DNA of 64,000 nt, taken from positions 62,001-126,000 of the forward strand of contig NZ_BSDC01000001.1 in assembly GCF_030268045.1 (NCBI RefSeq), read 5' to 3'. Shown here one piece after another: positions 37,374 through 45,430 of the stretch (the stretch's first letter is position 1; each line of letters opens with the position of its first letter). Below the pieces are notes generated by a model that saw only the letters and a list, made by a program, of their open reading frames with translations, searched no databases and had not been told where the DNA came from. Position numbers and translations under genes: made by a program. This stretch comes from Geothrix edaphica (lineage in GTDB: Bacteria > Acidobacteriota > Holophagae > Holophagales > Holophagaceae).

Positions 37374-37518
37374 GGAAATATATTTTGGGAAACTCCTAGT
37401 CTTTTACTTTCTTTCAATCTGATTTATCGATTAAAGCTGTCTTTACCTTCAGGATGTGCGGGTTGAATTATTATGCCTTTTTTTAAAAACACTATTATAT
37501 TGTAAATCTGGAGTTTTG

Positions 37519-38775
37519 ATGAATGCGATTCTAAGAATCTTATTGGCGGATTCTATTTCGACAACCTTCAGGACATTCGGCCAACTCTCGGATGAGCTGG
37601 CTCACGGCGTTCTAGAAGGCTCCGGGGTCGATCGTCACCTGATCAACCTCTTGGAGGATCCTCCTAAACCAAGCTCACGAACACGCCCGGAAAACAGCAT
37701 CGTGCTCAAGCCTCTATCAAGGCTCATCTCTGAGGTGTCAGGTGATGCTCCCGGGACCCGTGTATTTGCCCTGTCTCATTGCAAGAAAGCACCTAAGAGG
37801 AAGGAGAAGGAAGGCGGGGAAAGTGCCCTTCGCTCAAGGTGGGATGGATCTATGGAAGACCTTGAAACCCATCTCGATCAAGTTCATTCATTCAACCTCG
37901 CCCATTTGATGCTGGAGGAGGAAGGGAGGAGAGATGAGGGGGCTGAACCCTCCCTTCGGTATTTCGACCAGAAGGAAGCGCGAAAGGTAATGAGTCTCGT
38001 CGGAGAGCATCAGCACTCTGCTTGGCAATCGGGACAGGAACGGCCCGACAAGGACCACTTGGAATTGATCATCCGTGAGAGCACAGGGAAGAAGCGAATT
38101 CCATGGGAGTGCACGCAGGTCCACCTTGTCATCACGGATTGGAAACCGGCGCTACCCCTTACGCGGAAGAAGAAGGTCCCCGAGGCAAATCCTGTCCTAG
38201 CTGAGGCCAAGTCGGCAGAGAAGGGCGTCTCTGATTCTAGAAAATGGGCTTCAGGTCAGGCACCCCTTCTCCTTGTAAACAAGGACAAGGATGGGAGGGC
38301 TCTCGCATCAAAGAAGCGCTTCTTCCAATTCGAGGGCAACACCAACCCGAAAGCCCAGCTGTCACAGCGGGCTCTCCGTCTTGCGATGACAGTCTTAGAT
38401 CAGCCGAATGCCGAATGGTTCTTGGCTCAGTCGGAGATCTCCAAAATTCCTCGGGCATTCATTGAGTCAGCAAAGCCATGGGCCCTGGTCGCAGTCATCA
38501 AAGAGGCTCAGAGGTTAAGCTCGGAAGACCCAGAGTTCTCTTCCAAGCCGAGGAGGAAGAGCACCGATCAGCGAGAAGTTGAGGAGCTTGCCCAGATCCT
38601 GATCAACCTGGAACCTGGTAAATCACCGAGAGAGTTGGCCGAGCGGCTTCAACACCTCATGCGGAACTTGGAGAAGGCCATTCAGCAGGCCGAGGCCTGG
38701 GAGAGGGTGAATGAGCGCGATGAATCGGGGAAGATCCGCCAGCGGTGGCCGAAAAACAAACCGCGTTCAAATTGA
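37519..38775 (+). CDS. unrecognised island protein
   Basis: 418 residues; the ATG at 37519 has GGAG 5 bp upstream, whereas the 21 residues before it in the longer frame are not convincing. The protein is charged and mostly helical. It has a Lys/Glu-rich segment (KRKEKEGGESALRSR), a VHLVITDWKPALPL strand-like patch and a helical C-terminal third (VEELAQILINLEPGKSPRELAERLQHLM). Composition returns to moderate GC directly after the AT-rich defence operon, suggesting separate origin. I do not recognise a family. Confidence 0.55.
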   Translation: MNAILRILLADSISTTFRTFGQLSDELAHGVLEGSGVDRHLINLLEDPPKPSSRTRPENSIVLKPLSRLISEVSGDAPGTRVFALSHCKKAPKRKEKEGGESALRSRWDGSMEDLETHLDQVHSFNLAHLMLEEEGRRDEGAEPSLRYFDQKEARKVMSLVGEHQHSAWQSGQERPDKDHLELIIRESTGKKRIPWECTQVHLVITDWKPALPLTRKKKVPEANPVLAEAKSAEKGVSDSRKWASGQAPLLLVNKDKDGRALASKKRFFQFEGNTNPKAQLSQRALRLAMTVLDQPNAEWFLAQSEISKIPRAFIESAKPWALVAVIKEAQRLSSEDPEFSSKPRRKSTDQREVEELAQILINLEPGKSPRELAERLQHLMRNLEKAIQQAEAWERVNERDESGKIRQRWPKNKPRSN

Positions 38776-38784
38776 AAGTCCGGC

Positions 38785-38814
38785 CTGTCCGTAGTCTACG
38801 GAGACTACGGACAG
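38785..38814 (+). terminator. perfect 12-bp hairpin after the unknown gene
   Basis: CTGTCCGTAGTC pairs with GACTACGGACAG across a TACGGA loop, ten bases after the stop codon at 38775. Only a mixed T-containing tract follows (CATTGATTTCATTG), so it is a probable but not typical terminator. Confidence 0.5.
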
Positions 38815-39051
38815 CATTGATTTCATTGTGGTTGGAGAGGTCGAATCCAATCCGGTTTGGACGCGCGGTCGTAAGACATATAGATACTGGCCCAATTGCC
38901 GATATATGCGAGTAGATTCCTTCTGGGGTTCGGCGGGGACAACCCGTCGGCCCTGAACCACCCGGTCCTAGCGATCAGGTTTCATGGGGGGCCTGCTTGG
39001 GGGAGGGTTCGTTCAGCGCCTCGGTGCAGGCGTGGCCGGTTAGCTGCATTC

Positions 39052-39322
39052 GTTAGGCGCTCACCATCCAAGTCAAGTAAATTCTTAATCGGCAGAGCCA
39101 AAAGGAGAAAATCATGGGAATCAAGCCGGGTCCAAAAAGAATCGCCAAATCAACAGGTAAGCCAGATAAGCGTCAACGTGACAACAAAGAAACTCCAAAG
39201 AATACGCCATCGCTCAAGCCTCACAAGCACAAGAAGGGCGATTAGATTTGGTGCAACCGCACCTAACAATTCATTCAAGCCGACCCCGCTTCGCGGGCCG
39301 GTTTAACTTCATTTCGTTAGGC
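39052..39322 (+). mobile_element. integron-cassette-like segment with attC site
   Basis: At 39261-39322 there is an attC-like site. Its R'' box ACCTAAC (39261-39267) and R' box GTTAGGC (39316-39322) flank an imperfect inverted repeat around CCCGCTTCGCGGG. A second GTTAGGC at 39052-39058 is preceded by a similar half-site (GGCCGGTTAGCTGCATTC). The interval between the two GTTAGGC boxes would be one cassette, holding a 43-codon gene. No integron integrase is in the window. Confidence 0.6.
39114..39245 (+). CDS. 43-residue basic protein in the cassette-like segment
   Basis: The ATG follows AAAAGGAGAAAATC, a strong ribosome site. The product is 43 residues, extremely basic and hydrophilic (15 Lys/Arg), beginning MGIKPGPKRIAKSTGKPDK and ending PHKHKKGD, with no hydrophobic core. 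It is probably disordered and nucleic-acid binding, or a small antitoxin-like or structural peptide. The stop is 15 bp before the R'' box, as expected for a cassette gene. Confidence 0.6.
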   Translation: MGIKPGPKRIAKSTGKPDKRQRDNKETPKNTPSLKPHKHKKGD

Positions 39323-39365
39323 GTCTCATGCACCTTCTCAACTTGTTGAAGAAAGCGCTGATCCC

Positions 39366-39842
39366 CTATTTTGCCGGGGCTCGTTCCTGAGGGTACATAT
39401 TCAGAGCCTGCGCTGCGGCTCGATAGCGAGCAGCCCGCTCATGGTTTTCTCGATAGATCGCCTGATAGAGCTTCAGCATGTCAAAATCATCATCCCTTTG
39501 TTTAATGCCTGCCGTTTTGAGCCCGTCAAGGCGGCGTTGTTCCCTCTGGATTTGCTCGGCATAATAAGTAACGGCCCTATCAGCGCGATCCAGTTCAGCC
39601 AAACAGGACGCCTGGATTTTTAGCATGGTCTCCGCGTTTGTCGGCTCGACTTTCTTTGGAATCATCCACCAGATACCCGCGCCAAGAGCGCCAAGTAGGC
39701 AGGTGAGAAGAAGAACGGCCTTGGTGACCTCTCGAATTGGGTGTTGTGCCCGGTTCCCATCGCCATCGCAGTAGCCGAAGAACTCTCCAAGGCGCTGGAA
39801 TTTCATTGGCGCTGCGCTGGGTTGGAGTCGTACGGGTGTCAT
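39366..39842 (-). CDS. single-span membrane protein of unknown function
   Basis: 158 residues. The ATG at 39842 has GGAGA 8 bp upstream. One membrane helix (residues about 43-62, AVLLLTCLLGALGAGIWWMI) is followed by a periplasmic or cytoplasmic helical region rich in Arg, Gln and Glu (coiled-coil-like, LAELDRADRAVTYYAEQI). It lies opposite to the cassette gene. No family recognised. Confidence 0.55.
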   Translation of the reverse strand: MTPVRLQPSAAPMKFQRLGEFFGYCDGDGNRAQHPIREVTKAVLLLTCLLGALGAGIWWMIPKKVEPTNAETMLKIQASCLAELDRADRAVTYYAEQIQREQRRLDGLKTAGIKQRDDDFDMLKLYQAIYRENHERAARYRAAAQALNMYPQERAPAK

Positions 39843-39892
39843 TGGAATATCTCCTGAGACTTCTACGTCGCTGATGGTTAAGTTTCATAAAC

Positions 39893-40816
39893 TCATTGCA
39901 ACCAATTGATCCTGGTAGAGCCGTAGAGCGTCAAAGCCCCATGTGCGAACCGAGCTGTGATCATGTGAAGCCCTACCAGGGTTTCGACCGACGCGTATCC
40001 ACCCGCATGAACGTAAGCCACAGGCACCTTCTGGTTCGATAGAACCTCGAACACGAAGGCCTCGCGCTTCTCTATGTCTGGGATCTTCAGCCGCAACGGA
40101 GGATTGGGAGTTCCGGAGAAAACATCCATTCCCGCGACGTAGAGACACGCTTGAGGCTGGAATTCATCAATCACCGTCGGCAATTCCTTGCGGAGCGCCT
40201 GCAGGTAGAGCCTTGCGTCAGGCTCAACTCTGAAGTTCTTGAAGAGATGCGGCGTATCTGGGTGCCCGAAGTCCGAAGCGTGCCCGTGAAAATCGAAGAG
40301 GAACAGATCGGGATCATCGGGAAATGAGGCTACCGTGCCATTGCCAAAGTGAGCGTCGAGATCTAGGACGAGCACCCGGCGGAGTCCCTTAGACCGAAGG
40401 TAGTGGACCCCAATCGCGATGTCGTTCACTGGAGACAACGCTCCTCCGTGGTCCGGGTAGGCGTGATGGCCACCACCTCCGAGCATTCCGGAGACTCCAT
40501 GCACCAAGGCCGAATCGATAGCGTCCAGGAATGCCCCGAGGACTGAAAGCGATACATCGATCCAACTCGGGAACCACACTCCCCCCGAGGAAGCCAATTC
40601 AGGGGGTTCACCGCTCCGCAGAGCTCCGATGTATTTGGGGGTGTGGACGAGGAGAAGATCCTCGATCCTGGCCGATCGTGAAGGCGTGAGTGTCGCGATC
40701 CCCTCCGCCTTGGCACGTTCTCCAGTGACGATGTGTCGGCGGTAAACATCCTTTTCGGCAAGAGGGCCGAAGTCGGGAAGGAACAGATGAAGCGTTTTTA
40801 TCAAACGATTCTCCAC
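39893..40816 (-). CDS. histone-deacetylase-family (AcuC-like) amidohydrolase
   Basis: 307 residues with the arginase/deacetylase fold. Active-site features: G-G-G-G-H-H-A-Y-P-D-H-G (catalytic His pair), zinc ligands in LDLD-A-H-F-G-N-G-T and in AGMD-VFSGTP, and C-terminal H-A-G-G-Y-A in place of the GGY loop. Bacterial members deacetylate acetyl-polyamines, acetoin-pathway proteins or other acetyl-lysines; the substrate here is unknown. It is cotranscribed with the DUF6896-like gene (5-bp gap). Confidence 0.85.
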   Translation of the reverse strand: MENRLIKTLHLFLPDFGPLAEKDVYRRHIVTGERAKAEGIATLTPSRSARIEDLLLVHTPKYIGALRSGEPPELASSGGVWFPSWIDVSLSVLGAFLDAIDSALVHGVSGMLGGGGHHAYPDHGGALSPVNDIAIGVHYLRSKGLRRVLVLDLDAHFGNGTVASFPDDPDLFLFDFHGHASDFGHPDTPHLFKNFRVEPDARLYLQALRKELPTVIDEFQPQACLYVAGMDVFSGTPNPPLRLKIPDIEKREAFVFEVLSNQKVPVAYVHAGGYASVETLVGLHMITARFAHGALTLYGSTRINWLQ

Positions 40817-40821
40817 CTAGG

Positions 40822-41277
40822 CTAAGCGCCGTTGCTGGGCTCAGGGTAATAGAGGACGTAGCCCGAAAACCGAAGCGAACCGCTGTCCACGGCTTGCTTG
40901 AATATGCTTTCGAAATCAGCTACTGAGGAGAACCCATACGAGTGAAGCCTATCGCCAGCAAATCGCAAAAGCCGTCCAGAATCGAAGCCGTTAGTTTGTC
41001 CTTCAAATCCGAAATCAAAATCCACAGGGCTTCCTGGCAGTTCCACAAAGCAACCAAACCCGTGTTTGAAGTAAGGAACGCCACCGGGAAGGACTCCCTT
41101 CTGGGGAATCTCATACCTGGACCACTCTATGTTGCTTGATGGTTTCGGTAATCCTCCCTTCTGCATCAAGGCGACGGCTGAATTGACCGCGCGGGCATAG
41201 TCCTGAATGAGGAGGTTTAGATGAGTGTCCATGGGGTTCCCGTTCAGAGTGTAGGCTTCGCCTCTCTCAACAGCCAT
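40822..41277 (-). CDS. DUF6896-like protein
   Basis: 151 residues (136 if started at ATG 41232). The stretch PYFKHGFGCFVELPGSPVDFDFGFEGQTNGFDSGRL resembles DUF6896, a family of unknown function often found near toxin-immunity or phage-related genes. Assignment is from pattern memory. It is directly upstream of the deacetylase gene. Confidence 0.55.
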   Translation of the reverse strand: MAVERGEAYTLNGNPMDTHLNLLIQDYARAVNSAVALMQKGGLPKPSSNIEWSRYEIPQKGVLPGGVPYFKHGFGCFVELPGSPVDFDFGFEGQTNGFDSGRLLRFAGDRLHSYGFSSVADFESIFKQAVDSGSLRFSGYVLYYPEPSNGA

Positions 41278-41451
41278 CCCAATAAAGCCCTGCTATAGTC
41301 GCCCGCAGCCTATGAGGTGCCCTGATGGTCGCGGAAATCCGCAGGTTGGGGCGTGCCAGGAGTGCAAGGCGTCGTGAATATCCAGGTAGGGGAGAGCAGA
41401 GCTTCCCCATCTCCTTGGGCAGATCGCCCAAGCAGCCTGGAGGATCGAATC

Positions 41452-42045
41452 ATGGCCATCACCCAGCCCATCACCCCCAAGAAGGACCTGGCACCCAAGG
41501 CTCCCAACGCAGCCCCCGACAAGCGGACGCCCCTGCTGCTTGTGACCAAGCCTGGGAAGAAGGTCGAGATCTCCTACTACCTCTTCGAGGGAAGCGAGGA
41601 TACCAAGGACAACCGGCTCGCCCGAATCGTGGCCACGAAGGCGGCCAATCGGGTGCTGAAGTACCCCAACGCGGAAGACATCCTGAAGGACGAACTCCAG
41701 CCGGGCTTCGTAAAGCTGGCCTGGGAGAACGGGTGGACCCTGGTGGAGGTCATCAAGAAGACCGCCGAGGAGAGCGCAGCGCTGAAGCTGATCCCGAGGT
41801 GGAAGAAGGCCAAGGCCGCTCGGACGGGTCTCCATGATCGTGCGAAGGCCCGCGTGGTGAGCCTCTTCAACCCCAAGGCCCCTGCCGGGGAGATGGTGGA
41901 CCTTCTCATCACTCAGCTCACCGAGCAGCGGGATTCCCTGACCCGCACCCTCACCAAGTACGAGCAGGAGCTTGGGCGGCGGGATGATGGCACTCTTCGG
42001 TTCCGACTGGAGGAGAAGGTCAAACCCGAAAAGGTGAAGTTGTAG
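41452..42045 (+). CDS. unrecognised basic protein
   Basis: 197 residues; a GGAGG box lies 7 bp before ATG 41452. Residues 25-110 look folded (RTPLLLVTKPGKKVEISYYLFEGSEDTKDNRLARIVATKAANRVLKY), and the C-terminal 60 residues form a charged helix (LLITQLTEQRDSLTRTLTKYEQEL). No family recognised. It opens a small plus-strand group with the next two genes. Confidence 0.55.
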   Translation: MAITQPITPKKDLAPKAPNAAPDKRTPLLLVTKPGKKVEISYYLFEGSEDTKDNRLARIVATKAANRVLKYPNAEDILKDELQPGFVKLAWENGWTLVEVIKKTAEESAALKLIPRWKKAKAARTGLHDRAKARVVSLFNPKAPAGEMVDLLITQLTEQRDSLTRTLTKYEQELGRRDDGTLRFRLEEKVKPEKVKL

Positions 42046-42185
42046 CTCAGAAGGGGCGCCACCTTGGTCCCCAAAAACCCCCTTCGATGCTCCCAGCCCA
42101 ACCCAACCCCCTCAGGGGCGCCAAAAGCGCCCCTGAGCCCGTTTTGGAGGGCAGCAATCCACCACCTAAGGGCCGATTCACCGGC

Positions 42186-42812
42186 ATGAACGAGGACCGA
42201 CTGTACCGTTCACTCCTTCGGGCGGGCCTGGCTCCCTTTGAAGCGCTGGTGGCCATCCTCCAGGAGGAATCTCATGTCGCCTACAGGGTGGCTCTTCTCG
42301 CCCATCTAATGCCCCGAACCCTATCCCAGGAGGCCCTCCAGGAACTCCTGGCGAGATTTGGCATCCATCCTCTTTCTTTGGCCCTGCAATTCCAGGATCG
42401 ACGACGGGCCCTGAGGTTCCTCCGAAGGTTTGAGCAGCGGGATCAATTCATCCAGTGGATTGGCCCGGGAGGAAAGTTGCTCATTCAAGGTGACGCCGAG
42501 GTTCGCATCCTTCCTCCGGGCCTCGTCCTACGCGGAGATTCGTGGATCACGGACTGCCCCAACCTGGCTGACCTCGGAACCGGGCTCACATCCCTGTTCA
42601 GTCGCATCCACGTTGAGCGATGCGAATCCCTACAACGGCTCCCAGACGGACTGGAGACCCATTACCTCGGGGATGTCCAGGTCATCGACTGTTCGAGGTT
42701 TGTCGGTCTTGGCGTGGGCTCACAAATCCGTGGGCGTTTGATGGTCCGTGGATGCCCGTTATTCCAGGTTGCTACTACACAAGGAGCCCTCGATGTGGAC
42801 TCGACTTTGTAG
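42186..42812 (+). CDS. unrecognised protein with short LRR-like C-terminus
   Basis: 208 residues from ATG 42186. The N-terminal 110 residues are helical, with many Leu/Arg. The C-terminal half has repeated beta-turn units of the type 'VxDCPxLxxLGxG' (ITDCPNLADLGTG, VERCESLQRLPDG, VIDCSRFVGLGVG, VRGCPLFQV), suggesting a small solenoid. Function unknown. Confidence 0.5.
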   Translation: MNEDRLYRSLLRAGLAPFEALVAILQEESHVAYRVALLAHLMPRTLSQEALQELLARFGIHPLSLALQFQDRRRALRFLRRFEQRDQFIQWIGPGGKLLIQGDAEVRILPPGLVLRGDSWITDCPNLADLGTGLTSLFSRIHVERCESLQRLPDGLETHYLGDVQVIDCSRFVGLGVGSQIRGRLMVRGCPLFQVATTQGALDVDSTL

Positions 42813-43080
42813 AAGGCCTCACTCAGATGAGCCCCTCCGCCCCTGGGAAGAACGGGCTTTGGAGCAGGCCAAGCTTGGGGTCTTCACTCCGTATGTGGAA
42901 TTGAACTTCTCCTACCTTGTGTTGGATAGCCCACGAAGCGATCTCCTCCTTCGAGCGTTCAAGGTGCTCATGCGGGACAAGGAGGTATCGCTGAACTTCC
43001 AAGCCTATTGCCGACACCATCAGCTGGGCGGGTTGACCAGGCATGACCGGATGAAAGCCAAAGGCGAAGCGGAAGATTGA
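42793..43080 (+). CDS. small unknown protein overlapping the previous gene
   Basis: 95 residues. AAGGAG lies 6 bp before ATG 42793, inside the end of the preceding gene (20-bp overlap), which suggests coupled translation. The sequence is basic and helical with a YLVLDSPRSDLLLRAFKVLM segment. No family recognised. Confidence 0.5.
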   Translation: MWTRLCRRPHSDEPLRPWEERALEQAKLGVFTPYVELNFSYLVLDSPRSDLLLRAFKVLMRDKEVSLNFQAYCRHHQLGGLTRHDRMKAKGEAED

Positions 43081-43108
43081 GCTAAGGTCGATGGCCGCTC
43101 GATCACCG

Positions 43109-43495
43109 CTACAACTTCAGTGCTTTCCAGAGCTGAATGGATTGGAAGTGCTCGTCACGCTCTAGGGGTACTCGGGTCAACACGCCATCGATCTTGATGG
43201 CCCTCCTGACACCTAGTAAACGCATGTACGGTATGACACCCCATCGCCCTCCAGGATCAGAGGAATGGTCCCTGGAGAATCCGACAAAATTACCAGACTG
43301 ATAGTCCGCAGCCGCTGCCCAAAAGGAGTAGCTTCCAGCGAAGAGGTGGAGATGCACCACCTGATCTTCGATGACTCTTGAGGCCTTTGGCAGGTTCGTC
43401 CAATCCGGTAGACGGAGTAGGTCCGGTTCCGAGAGTAGGGTTTGGGAGGAATTCAATCGGACCTGGGTGAGCCATAGGCCGGGATGCTGGGGCAT
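43109..43495 (-). CDS. unrecognised small protein
   Basis: 128 residues, minus strand. Contains VVHLHLFAGSYSFWAAAADYQSGNFVGF, a beta-rich segment, then RWGVIPYMRLLGVRRAIKIDGVLTRVPLERDEHF. It looks like a compact globular protein without signal peptide. I do not recognise it. It is divergent from the AlbA_2 gene. Confidence 0.5.
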   Translation of the reverse strand: MPQHPGLWLTQVRLNSSQTLLSEPDLLRLPDWTNLPKASRVIEDQVVHLHLFAGSYSFWAAAADYQSGNFVGFSRDHSSDPGGRWGVIPYMRLLGVRRAIKIDGVLTRVPLERDEHFQSIQLWKALKL

Positions 43496-43611
43496 GCGGT
43501 CTCCCTGAGGACCAATATCCCCAGATCCCGGTCCGGATTCACCGAGGCCCCTGATCGGAAGATAATTACCGAGGCATTCAACCCATCAAGGCTCGCCTAC
43601 ATGGAGATTCC

Positions 43612-44799
43612 ATGAGCACTCCCCTAGACCAGAAAAGCCTGGAGGAACTGGACGCGACGGATCTTCGCCTACTCATCGAGGACCAGGTCTCCGAGTGCAA
43701 AACCATCGACTACAAGCGCACCCTCCCTGGCAGGACAGATGCGGATCGCAGGGAGTTCCTGCACGATGTCAGTTCGTTTGCGAATGCATCCGGTGGACAC
43801 CTTCTCTTCGGGATGAAGGAGGAGCGAGGGATCGCAATGGAGATTCTTGGCCTCCGTGACATCAACCCGGATCAGGAGATCACTCGACTGGAGGAGATGC
43901 TTCGGAGCGGCCTTCGCCCGCGAATCTACGGACTTCAAATGAAGGCGGTCCTCATCGAAGAAGGTTCATGGGTGCTCGTCCTGCGTATCCCCAGGAGCTG
44001 GAACCCACCACACCAAGTCACCTTCCAATCGGACATGCGGTTCTCTGCAAGAGGCCTGACAGGGAAATACTTGATGGACGTGGATGAGCTTCGATCAACC
44101 CTGGAGGTCTCGGATGTCTTGGGAGAGAGGGCTCGAAACTTCCGCCTGGAGAGGATTGCCAAGGTGAAGGCAGGAGAGACACCCTCTGAGGAAATAGATG
44201 GTGCTCATATCGTGCTGCACCTTCTCCCACTGTCGGCCTTCACGGGGAAGAGAAGGCTGGACTTCGCTCGGGGAGCTGGTCACTGGCCCTTCGATCCGCC
44301 TCCGTTCATGGGTTCGGGCTTCTCATCTCGATACTGCTTCGAAGGCTACGCTTTCACCTCCGGCTATCCCAAGGTAGACACCTATCGCCTTTACTTTCGC
44401 TCGGGTGCGATGGAGTACGTCGATTTCCGCCCCTCCCACATTGGCCAGAATGATCGCTTCGACCGGATGCTTCCATCGACCGTGATAGAGAAGATCACAC
44501 GGCAGAACCTGGAGCATGCCCTGATAACTGCGAAGACTTTGGAACTCGAACCGCCTGCCTTCCTCTCACTCAGCATGGCGGGTGCGAAAGGTTGGATATG
44601 GGCGGCTGGAGATCGTTTCCTCCAGCGGGAAGTACCCTTCGACCGTGATCCCCTGCTTTTCTCGGAACAGTTCGTGGAGAGCTTCGATGGCGACATTGAA
44701 GGACTCCTCAAGGCTCTCGTCGACCCCGTTTGGCATGCAGCAGGTTGGGAGCAGTCCCCGAATTTCATCGAAGGGAAGTGGGCACCGGACCACCGATGA
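43612..44799 (+). CDS. AlbA_2 (Schlafen-type) domain protein
   Basis: 395 residues. The N-terminal 165 residues show the AlbA_2/divergent AAA-4 pattern: E-C-K-T-I-D-Y-K-R, EFLHDVSSFANASGGHLLFGM and VLVLRIPRSWNPPHQV...FSARG. The C-terminal 200 residues are unassigned. AlbA_2 domains occur in Schlafen-like nucleases and in putative regulators, often inside defence islands. The E...DYK placement is compatible with an RNase-type active site, but that is inference. ATG 43612 follows a GGAGATTCC sequence. Confidence 0.75.
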   Translation: MSTPLDQKSLEELDATDLRLLIEDQVSECKTIDYKRTLPGRTDADRREFLHDVSSFANASGGHLLFGMKEERGIAMEILGLRDINPDQEITRLEEMLRSGLRPRIYGLQMKAVLIEEGSWVLVLRIPRSWNPPHQVTFQSDMRFSARGLTGKYLMDVDELRSTLEVSDVLGERARNFRLERIAKVKAGETPSEEIDGAHIVLHLLPLSAFTGKRRLDFARGAGHWPFDPPPFMGSGFSSRYCFEGYAFTSGYPKVDTYRLYFRSGAMEYVDFRPSHIGQNDRFDRMLPSTVIEKITRQNLEHALITAKTLELEPPAFLSLSMAGAKGWIWAAGDRFLQREVPFDRDPLLFSEQFVESFDGDIEGLLKALVDPVWHAAGWEQSPNFIEGKWAPDHR

Positions 44800-45430
44800 T
44801 CCTTCAGTCCCTTCATCCACGCATTCTGGTCTCAATACTCATCCGGGAGCATCAAGGTCCCAACGCCCCCTGATCTGGTCACGGGGAACCCGCTGGTCCA
44901 AACAACCCAGGATTCCCCTTTGTCTGCGCATAACCCCCTCAAGACAGCACGGAAGGGGCTCGGCCGGGGGGATGGAGGGGGAAGGCATCCGATGGGCTTC
45001 GACGAGCAGTCCCAGTCAAGACGAGTACAAATGAAGGTTGGGTCGATTAACACAAAGGTTGTTATTGATAAGGAATTATTGAACTGAGAACATTATGCAT
45101 CTATCTGCTGTTCATAATCCTTCGGTGGAATTATTGAAACGAAGCATTGAGGCCATAGGTCGACCTGAAGTTGATGAGCAGAGAGCTTTATTTGGGATAA
45201 TAGTCTTTTGGGATAATAGTCTTTATTGGGATAATAGTATTTGCCCCCTACAACGAGATCATAGTTCTCCATATTGTTCCACTATGTCGCCGTAGTGAGT
45301 GGCAAAGACTATTATCCCATTTCAAGATGAACTGGAGACTGGAAACTGGAATCAAACCTACGGGGTAAGTTTCAATGATTTAATAATATGAAATGAAAAT
45401 TCTCATATCCCACTTACGGAGATATGAGCA
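44800..45430. other. long non-coding region with iteron-like repeats
   Basis: 631 bp without a credible gene. The first 250 bp are GC-rich. From about 45050 the sequence becomes AT-rich, carries the 16-bp repeats annotated separately and runs into an AT-rich stretch (45370-45420) just before the next gene. This is the arrangement of a plasmid-type origin or a multi-site operator. Confidence 0.5.
45192..45320 (+). repeat. 16-bp iteron-like repeats, three direct and one inverted
   Basis: The unit TTGGGATAATAGTCTT occurs at 45192-45207 and 45208-45223 (back to back). It recurs with one change (TTGGGATAATAGTATT) at 45226-45241, and inverted at 45305-45320 (AAGACTATTATCCCAT, 15 of 16). The units lie 111-240 bp upstream of a 376-aa gene. 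Tandem spacing of 16 and 18 bp suits cooperative protein binding. Confidence 0.85.

Noticed and set aside
45192-45320. CRISPR-like array
   Set aside because: Units are 16 bp, directly adjacent, only three in number and partly inverted; there are no spacers and no cas genes.
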